In this document: positions 57,671-64,000 of the stretch, piece after piece | Layout of the letters: each line of letters begins with the position of its first letter | Numbering within the stretch: the first letter of the stretch is position 1 | From: Epithemia pelagica | Taxonomy: Eukaryota; Bacillariophyta; Bacillariophyceae; Surirellales; Surirellaceae | Assembly (NCBI GenBank): GCA_946965045.2 | Contig: OX337235.1 | Coordinates: 3,748,028 to 3,812,027, forward strand | Reading direction: 5' to 3' | Length of the DNA: 64,000 bases | The notes under the pieces: generated by a model | The model's input: only the letters and a program-made list of their open reading frames with translations | Told to the model about the DNA's origin: nothing | Databases searched by the model: none | Position numbers and translations under genes: made by a program

Positions 57671-60600
57671 TCAATCGGCCACAAAGACCAACCCATGACG
57701 AAGAAAGGTGGGACCATCAAGATTCTTGGTGAAGAGGTCCGCAGAATTGTCGTCAGTGCTGATCCAGTTGCATTTGAGAATTCCTTCTTCCTTGAGTTCT
57801 CGAAGGAAGAACATTCGGACATCAATGTGACGTGTCCGACCACCAACTGCCCACGAATTGATGATATCTTTCCCCCCTTTGTTGTCCATTTCAAGTAGCA
57901 TGGGTAGTTTCACCTTAAGCCCCATGCTGAGAATAATTTGCCGAGCGAACAACATTGTCTGCACACAGTCCACAGCAGCCACCAATTCGGCTTCCGTAAC
58001 GCTCAGGGTTATGATGCTCTGAGTCTTGCTTTTCGTTTGAATAGGTGCACCGTTGAGAAACACCAAAATTCCACTAACACTCTTGCGATCGTGCTGTTTC
58101 GCGTAGTCACTGTCTGAACGGCCGCTGATCTCAAACTCGTAATCGGCTGTTCCATCCCACTGTCCCTCTGGTTTTAGCAAAAGACCGCGCTGTTTGGTTG
58201 AGACGCAGTATTCCATCAAGCGCCGCATTGCCTTATCATGCGCAAGAGAAGGTTCCTGCATGAACCGACTCAAATCTCGAACGGCATTTGAAATGTCAGG
58301 GCGACTCCATTTCATTAAGTACAACAGTTTCCCAATCCCGGACCGAACTCGAAATGTGCCCTTAGCATCCAAACGCGAACTCTCATCACCAGCTTGTAGT
58401 GTACTGTGCGGTACAGCAGGTGTTTTCGATGTACCCTCCCCCACTCCAAATTCGTCCCCAAAGCTGCGAAGAAGAACTGGTTGGGTAATTTTGACTGTGC
58501 GTTGTTCAGTACAAAATTCAATCTTGGCCCCCAAATATTCATCCAACGGTCCAATATCATCAACATCAACCTTTCCCTTGAAGATTTCACGGAAATGCAT
58601 AACTCCGTCTTTATTGCCCATCAGAATTATATCGTCAATGTAGGACAGAAACAAGATAAGCCCAAATTGCGTCCAAGCAAAATACAAGCAAGGGTCGGCT
58701 TTGCTGCGATCAAAGCCCATACTCTGCATCAATTTCAACAGAAATTCCCAAAACATCTTAGCGGCTTGCTTGCATCCATAGAGCGTCTTCAACAGAAGCA
58801 ACAACCAACCGTAGGGATAGAATTTCTCAAAACCTCTTGGGACTTCCATTGCCACGTTGTGTTGAGATCGAAAACCACATTTTAGAAAAGCCCCTTTAAC
58901 GTCCATTAAATGAGCGTACCACCCAGCCAAAATCATCATCACAAAGGCAATTTTCACGGTGAGTTCGTTGACCACCGGTGCGAATAAATCATCACGGTCG
59001 TACGACACTCCTTCGCGTTGCTTGAAACCCCGAGCTGCCAAACGAGCACGATACTTTCCACTGGCCTTTTTCTTCATAGACCAAGTCGAATCGATGATGT
59101 CGCAATTGGGAGGCAAATCTTCTTTCCGAATGGGAACCCAAACGCCACAATCAATCATGCGTTGGTGTTCTTCATCGACTGACTTCACCCATGCATCCTT
59201 GTCGGCTTGGGCCATTGCCTCATCGAAGGTCATCACCTTGAGCTCTTTTGTGTTCGTGATGCCTTGCCCCAATCCGGCACCCACCATAGCCAATTCTTCA
59301 TCCATAAAGCTATCGGCATCAGAGTCCAATGCCTGAAGGGCATGGTAGTAATTCTGTTCTGCTTTGGACAACACGACTTGTCCAATTTCAGCAATCAACC
59401 GTTGTGGTGCTCGTACGGTACGACCTGTTCGCGTCGTCGTTGTTTCATCAGGCTCCGGAATCACAATATTCCGCACTGGAGCCGTGGATTCGTCATTGCC
59501 TGTGCTCATGTTCACCTCAGGCATCGGATCATCCGGTTCATATTCATTGTTGGAGTTGTTATCGTCCACATTGCCGTCGTTTCCGCCATGGTCGTCTTGG
59601 CCATCGTTTTCGCGACCACTTCCGCGACTCTCCCCGTGATTCGATGCAGCCTCAGCATCCACGACTGGATTGGTTTGTAGTTCCTTGGCATTAGGAGGTT
59701 TCTTGTAGTATAGCCGCTTTAGCCAAGTCACGTCGCGTGATTCCCGAACACGACCCGTTTTGGGATCAAACATCCGATAACAGTCACCCGGATGATTACG
59801 TGCATACCCAACGAAGAAACAATGTACTCCTTTGTCCATCAATTTCGGGGAAGTTTTAGTCTTGATCTTGACCGTTCCGGCTTCCCCCCATACTCGCAAG
59901 TGTTTCGCGAACGTTGGCACTTTCCCCCAAATGTGTTCGTATCGAGTCGCAGATCTTCCCCCATGATCCACAACAACCAAGCCGTCCAAAAGCGTTGCCG
60001 TCATGCAAGCCTCGTGCCACAACTTGAAGCGGATTTCGATGGGGATATTAGCACGGTGCATCTTCGCACGTGCTCGATTCATCACGGTAGCAAATCCCAC
60101 CTCAGCGATAGAATTCTGCTGGGGTGTATCACGGGCAGTGAACTCGAAATGGATTCCAAGCTGCCACTTTTCATTTTGACACCGTTTCTGCAAGGCCTTG
60201 TTCTCGCCTGCATTGTCCAACCGAAGGTGAGTGATGGACACACCATGTTGTTTCATCAATGCCATTTTCTCACATGTGTCCTCTGGCATCTCATCTTTCG
60301 CATCATAGAACTCGGAAAGCTTGAGCTGGACTTTTGGATGGACCACCAAGATCCTCCACTGCGGCTTCGACGGAATTGGCATGTCTGGCTTCTTCTTGAT
60401 CGAGGCCATGTCGAGGTAAGCACGAAGTTGTTTCTCGTCATCGTGTTCCCTGTCATCTTCTCCGTTCTCATTTCGCGGCAAGTTCTTCTGTTTTGCCTTT
60501 CCAGCTGCGCAAGCTGCACATTTTGGCATCGTTGTCTTGGTGAGTTTCCATCCAAGTTTCTTGGCTGTTTCGATTACCGCTTTCTCTCCGATGTGACCCA

Positions 60601-62341
60601 GTTTCTCATGAGCCTGTTCCATTGTCATCTTGATTTGTTCTTCACTTGTCGCTGCGTTTCCCAACTCGGTCCTTTCAAAATACGCGGCAAAAATCACTCC
60701 CTTGGGCGTTTGGATCTTGATATCAAAGATGATTTCTTGCCCATTCTTGGTAAGTCGGATTGACTGTTTGTCTCCTTCCAATTTCCATCCACTCATCTGC
60801 ATTTTTGTGATGCTGAACAGGTTGAATCCACCGCTTGGAACCACGCTTACGTCTTGCATCTTCACACGGTTGAGCGCGTTTCCATTCTTGTCGTGTAACA
60901 CTCCAGGTAAGTTGCCAACTTCCACGACCTTTTCTGTTTTATTGTTGCCCATGGTGATCCCTTTCTCATCATGTTGTTTCTTCACATCAACCATTCCGAC
61001 GCGAAACGGAGTCATATGCGTCGTCGCTCCTGTGTCTGCGATCCATACATTCGGATCTGTCAGGAGACTTTGGATGGCTGGGAATTCCATCTCTTTCGCC
61101 ATACCAGCACAGCAGATCTCCCTGTCAACTTCATCTTCATCGTCATCGGATACAACAATCAACGAGTCGTCGACGCTTTCATCGTCCTCTTCACCCAACA
61201 AACTGATCCAATCGAGGTCTTCATCGTCGTCTCTTGTCTCTTCGTCGTCGGTGTCGCTCACGATCTCGTGATCGAGTACCGAATCGGGAAGTTCTTCGTA
61301 TTCGTTGTGTTCATCCTCGTCATCGGTGTCCAACCACACCATGTTCCGAGGGATCAATTGAGGTAAGTCGACCGCACAAGTGATGTTTTCAACGCTGCCT
61401 TCGCCATCCGTCTCACCACTGTCCTTTGCCACTTTGCCATGCTCCTCGACCTTGTACCATTCGGGCCTCTTGTCTTTGTTCTCTGGTTTTATCCAGCAGT
61501 CTGCGGCCTTGTGCCCGACCTTTCCGCAATGATGGCACTTGCCCTTGAATTTGTAAGTCTTCTTACCGTCACCTTTCCCACTTTTCTTGCTTGACTTGGA
61601 CTTTCCTGACGTTGAACCTTGTTTGTCTCCAGCTGCGAGACCAATCTCGTTGTCTTCGTCTCCGTCGTCTTGCAGGAAATTCTTGGTGCGCTGACCATAA
61701 AGTGCACGCCAGTGCAACCGCATAACGTCTTCGATGTGGTCCGACGTCAATGTTGAACCCCGCTGGCGTTGTTCCGACACAATAATCGACTGGTATTCTC
61801 GCGGAGCTGCTTCAATCGCAATTGCAATTTTCTCCTCATCATCAACCGTCACGTTGAACATATTTTCAATCTGCCCAATTTGGCTGAACAGAGTAGTCGG
61901 ATCTTCTTTCTTGGTCATGGCCACTTTACCCAACAACCTTCGCATCTCGATCTTCGATACAGTGTCTGTCGGCTTGAATCTCTTGTGCAATGCAGCAATC
62001 ACCTTCCAGGCCAAACCATCGGGCCATTCATCCGTCTGAGCTTCAGTCAACATTCGGATCATTTGAGGGCTCGTCATCGCAAGGTTCAAGGCACAAAAGG
62101 CTGCCGCATTCTTCTTCTTGGCCAAAGCTTGTTTTCCAGCCACCGTTGTATCGGTATCAAGAGGTGAATCATCCCGCAAAGGCAAGTCAGTGTCAGGCCC
62201 ATCTTTGCTGATCGCCGACTTGAATCCATGCGCAACTGCATATGAACGAAAGTTCATGAACCAAACTTGGAAATTTTCGTGCTTTCCATCGAACGTTTGC
62301 AAACGTAGGTGCTTCAGTGATAAGTCGTCTACCGTAGCCAT
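57671..62341 (-). CDS. gag-pol: copia E Gag-Pol polyprotein
   Basis: 1556 aa, ATG 62341-62339. Gag (UBN2-like, ~1-230) is followed by a classical CCHC knuckle near 274 (CHHCGKVGHKAADC). An acidic linker (~340-410) leads to a canonical protease near 435 (ADTGATTH). The HHCC pre-integrase region lies near 590-640 (HEKLGH ... CAACAAGK). Integrase has D near 707 (RLDNAGEN) and E near 745 (QQNSIAEV). Reverse transcriptase has YIDD near 1235, and RNase H (SDSDYAK near 1413, TEAELVA) is at the end. It is the most conventional copia element of the four families here. Confidence 0.95.
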   Translation of the reverse strand: MATVDDLSLKHLRLQTFDGKHENFQVWFMNFRSYAVAHGFKSAISKDGPDTDLPLRDDSPLDTDTTVAGKQALAKKKNAAAFCALNLAMTSPQMIRMLTEAQTDEWPDGLAWKVIAALHKRFKPTDTVSKIEMRRLLGKVAMTKKEDPTTLFSQIGQIENMFNVTVDDEEKIAIAIEAAPREYQSIIVSEQRQRGSTLTSDHIEDVMRLHWRALYGQRTKNFLQDDGDEDNEIGLAAGDKQGSTSGKSKSSKKSGKGDGKKTYKFKGKCHHCGKVGHKAADCWIKPENKDKRPEWYKVEEHGKVAKDSGETDGEGSVENITCAVDLPQLIPRNMVWLDTDDEDEHNEYEELPDSVLDHEIVSDTDDEETRDDDEDLDWISLLGEEDDESVDDSLIVVSDDDEDEVDREICCAGMAKEMEFPAIQSLLTDPNVWIADTGATTHMTPFRVGMVDVKKQHDEKGITMGNNKTEKVVEVGNLPGVLHDKNGNALNRVKMQDVSVVPSGGFNLFSITKMQMSGWKLEGDKQSIRLTKNGQEIIFDIKIQTPKGVIFAAYFERTELGNAATSEEQIKMTMEQAHEKLGHIGEKAVIETAKKLGWKLTKTTMPKCAACAAGKAKQKNLPRNENGEDDREHDDEKQLRAYLDMASIKKKPDMPIPSKPQWRILVVHPKVQLKLSEFYDAKDEMPEDTCEKMALMKQHGVSITHLRLDNAGENKALQKRCQNEKWQLGIHFEFTARDTPQQNSIAEVGFATVMNRARAKMHRANIPIEIRFKLWHEACMTATLLDGLVVVDHGGRSATRYEHIWGKVPTFAKHLRVWGEAGTVKIKTKTSPKLMDKGVHCFFVGYARNHPGDCYRMFDPKTGRVRESRDVTWLKRLYYKKPPNAKELQTNPVVDAEAASNHGESRGSGRENDGQDDHGGNDGNVDDNNSNNEYEPDDPMPEVNMSTGNDESTAPVRNIVIPEPDETTTTRTGRTVRAPQRLIAEIGQVVLSKAEQNYYHALQALDSDADSFMDEELAMVGAGLGQGITNTKELKVMTFDEAMAQADKDAWVKSVDEEHQRMIDCGVWVPIRKEDLPPNCDIIDSTWSMKKKASGKYRARLAARGFKQREGVSYDRDDLFAPVVNELTVKIAFVMMILAGWYAHLMDVKGAFLKCGFRSQHNVAMEVPRGFEKFYPYGWLLLLLKTLYGCKQAAKMFWEFLLKLMQSMGFDRSKADPCLYFAWTQFGLILFLSYIDDIILMGNKDGVMHFREIFKGKVDVDDIGPLDEYLGAKIEFCTEQRTVKITQPVLLRSFGDEFGVGEGTSKTPAVPHSTLQAGDESSRLDAKGTFRVRSGIGKLLYLMKWSRPDISNAVRDLSRFMQEPSLAHDKAMRRLMEYCVSTKQRGLLLKPEGQWDGTADYEFEISGRSDSDYAKQHDRKSVSGILVFLNGAPIQTKSKTQSIITLSVTEAELVAAVDCVQTMLFARQIILSMGLKVKLPMLLEMDNKGGKDIINSWAVGGRTRHIDVRMFFLRELKEEGILKCNWISTDDNSADLFTKNLDGPTFLRHGLVFVAD

Positions 62342-62376
62342 TGTTGTCTTGAGCGATCTCCTTTCGCTTCGAAGCG

Positions 62377-62656
62377 TGCTAGAACACTTTAAGACTGGCC
62401 TATTAGGTTTGCTTTTCCCAAACTTATGATCTCATTACTAATATTTTGTTTTCGTTATCCTAATCGTATTCTGTGTTTGTTTGTGTCCCCGTGGGAGTAA
62501 GACCTATTTCGACTCCCATTCATCTGACCTGATCCCGTACATAGTTTCCCCAGTAGTCGAATCCCAAGGCGCTAATCCCGACCGTTATAGAGGCCACAGC
62601 GCTAATCCCGACCGTTATAAGGGCGACCATCAGTCAGGCCACAATGGGTTCTAACA
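62377..62656 (-). repeat. 5' LTR of copia E (280 bp)
   Basis: Direct repeat of 57371-57650. On the minus strand the internal region begins with the palindrome CGCTTCGAAGCG. Confidence 0.95.
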
Positions 62657-62661
62657 ATTGT

Positions 62662-63150
62662 CAAAACGTGAAAGTGACTATCCAACTGCGCGTCTCAACT
62701 CGAAAGAGGATCTGTCGTCACGGCAGCGCACATCCCATGTTCTTCATCGTCCTCCTTGTCAAGTAAACAACGACAGATGTCACCAGGAAGAAAACTCTCA
62801 CCACAATAGTACTCAGAAACGATCCATTTGACCGATCAATGATGTAAAGGCAAAAACACCACACAAAGATAATAGATGGATCACACTGAGGGGCGTGTCA
62901 TGTAGTTTATGTGCGATTTATGATGTCGCTTTGTGGTCGCGCATATTTTCGTCGCAGAAAATGAAACCACTGGCGCGCGGTCCCACTCTAACGCCAGGCA
63001 AGCCGTCGACCGACGCGCCCGGCCTGAACAACAGGCGTTCTTGCTCTGGCTCCGCAGTCAGTCGCAGTTGCCCATACACAGTTTTTGCACCACACAAACG
63101 ACAATGGGGACAATGGACTCGTCCATAATTATCTCAAGTTCCAATTTCCA
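62662..63150. other. intergenic, no feature seen
   Basis: Unique-looking sequence with short frames only. Confidence 0.45.
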
Positions 63151-63156
63151 TCCAAC

Positions 63157-63181
63157 CATCATCATCATCATCATCATCATT
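63157..63181 (+). repeat. (CAT)n microsatellite
   Basis: About eight CAT/ATC triplets in a row. Confidence 0.9.
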
Positions 63182-64000
63182 ACATGCATTGCACAACTGC
63201 AGCAATCGTATCGGAAACCTGTCGCTGCTTGTCGTAAAACACACCGAACCAAGTTGTAATGGTCCATGCACCAAAATAGCAAGCCATGTTGCGACACGTC
63301 AGCAGCACGACCCTGGTACTTTGTATTGTATTGCTGGGTTTCTACAGCGTCGTAACCGACCTGAGCCAGTGCCACTACTACATCGACATGCACCAATCAT
63401 GCTGGACTTCGAGGCGTTCCACCATCGTCGTGTTCATTCATCAATAAGTGCAAGAAGATGAAAGGTCCAAGCATTGGAGCAATCTCGTCTCTCAAGTGAC
63501 ATGGCCATGTTGTCCGTGTCACAAAAACCATATGATCGCAGTGTGGAATCGCACGGGTGGAACTTTTGTCAATGTTGCAACACCAACACGGCCAATGACA
63601 TTTCGTCGACAAATGCATTAACAAGTAGCAGGATGGAACAACAACAGGTCGAATCGCTGTGGACAACGAACAACTACCGACATGTAAACTGTCTACTTCA
63701 AGCAAAAGTTCTTTCCCGACTCTCCATGTCTCCATCCAGGGCCTGTGCAGTGTCGTCGCTTCTCCGTCGACTCGGCATTCGTTGGGAACCAACAACCAGA
63801 CAGACTGTGGAACGTTTTCATTACATGATTGTAACACGGCACTACAGTACTCTACCGCTCATTGCAAGTGGCATCCGCAACCACCTCAAACTGACGGAAA
63901 TAAATCGCACCACAATTCTGTAATTCTTGTTCTGCGAGTCGTGTGAGGATACCAGAACGTGGATGTCTGTTTCGCCGTGAGGTTTATTATTTCGGTATCC
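63182..64000 (+). repeat. Kelch 5' flank at the right edge
   Basis: Closely matches 49140-50170 and the flanks of K4/K5, ending at GAGGTTTATTATTTCGGTATCC. In K5 the same block lies ~185 bp before the ATG, so a plus-strand Kelch gene probably starts just beyond the window. Confidence 0.65.

Larger units (their letters stand above)
57371..62656 (-). mobile_element. Ty1/copia retrotransposon E (intact)
   Basis: 5286 bp, 280-bp LTRs differing at one base (CTCCTTAC against CTCATTAC), target duplication ATTGT on both sides, and a single intact gag-pol frame on the minus strand. Recent and possibly active. Confidence 0.96.

Noticed and set aside
63157-63181. CAT triplet array as a possible CRISPR-like or regulatory repeat
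   Set aside because: Simple microsatellite; no spacer structure.
1-64000. tRNA, rRNA or CRISPR arrays
   Set aside because: None recognisable by eye; short structured RNAs cannot be excluded without covariance-model scanning.

Overview
The window looks like repeat-rich nuclear DNA of a stramenopile, most likely a pennate diatom. The basis is four Ty1/copia families with diatom-style pol sequences, very intron-poor genes (the one supported intron is about 92 bp), and a dispersed family of Kelch-repeat genes. The organism call is inference; no rRNA or organellar marker is present.

Layout from left to right. Positions 1-6152 hold a damaged copia element (copy A; its first ~65 bases lie off the window) that abuts a broken Kelch gene (6153-6920). 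Positions 7359-8510 are a frameshifted paralogue of an unknown gene. Positions 8591-9709 (minus) encode an intact protein joining a Crinkler/ubiquitin-like N-terminus to a trypsin-like serine protease. Directly upstream of it sits a copia element in the same orientation (C, 10003-16599, minus; 164-bp LTRs; one 2056-aa Gag-Pol). Positions 16664-18097 are a non-autonomous element with ~300-bp terminal inverted repeats and an 11-bp target duplication. A Kelch gene follows at 18793-20085 (minus). A third copia element (D, 20673-29878, plus) comes next; its 3' LTR was later split by a complete PIF/Harbinger transposon (26638-29779).

Positions 30100-32858 carry Kelch remnants and the 3' part of a Kelch gene. 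That gene is cut in two by an intact copia element (copy B, 32859-39075, same family as A); its 5' end resumes at 39076-39252. A divergent intact Kelch gene follows (40346-41503). Positions 42330-43677 and 47706-49052 are near-identical 1.35-kb direct repeats. They bracket a SET/MYND-like gene whose 3' end is lost at the repeat and a two-exon lysophospholipase/cPLA2-like gene (45164-47022). Positions 49053-56500 hold a Kelch upstream region without its gene, a Kelch pseudogene, a 200-N assembly gap, a second copy of the unknown gene, an LRR remnant, and one more nearly full-length Kelch gene (54745-55851). Copia element E (57371-62656, minus; 280-bp LTRs, TSD ATTGT, intact 1556-aa Gag-Pol) fills most of the rest. 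The right edge is another Kelch upstream region.

The recurrent unit is a Kelch gene with its conserved 5' and 3' flanks, copied at least seven times in both orientations and used repeatedly as an insertion site by transposons. The mechanistically most interesting signal is in copia A/B. Gag and Pol share one frame separated by a single UGA, followed 8 nt later by a perfect 7-bp hairpin. This has the layout of a stop-codon readthrough signal.
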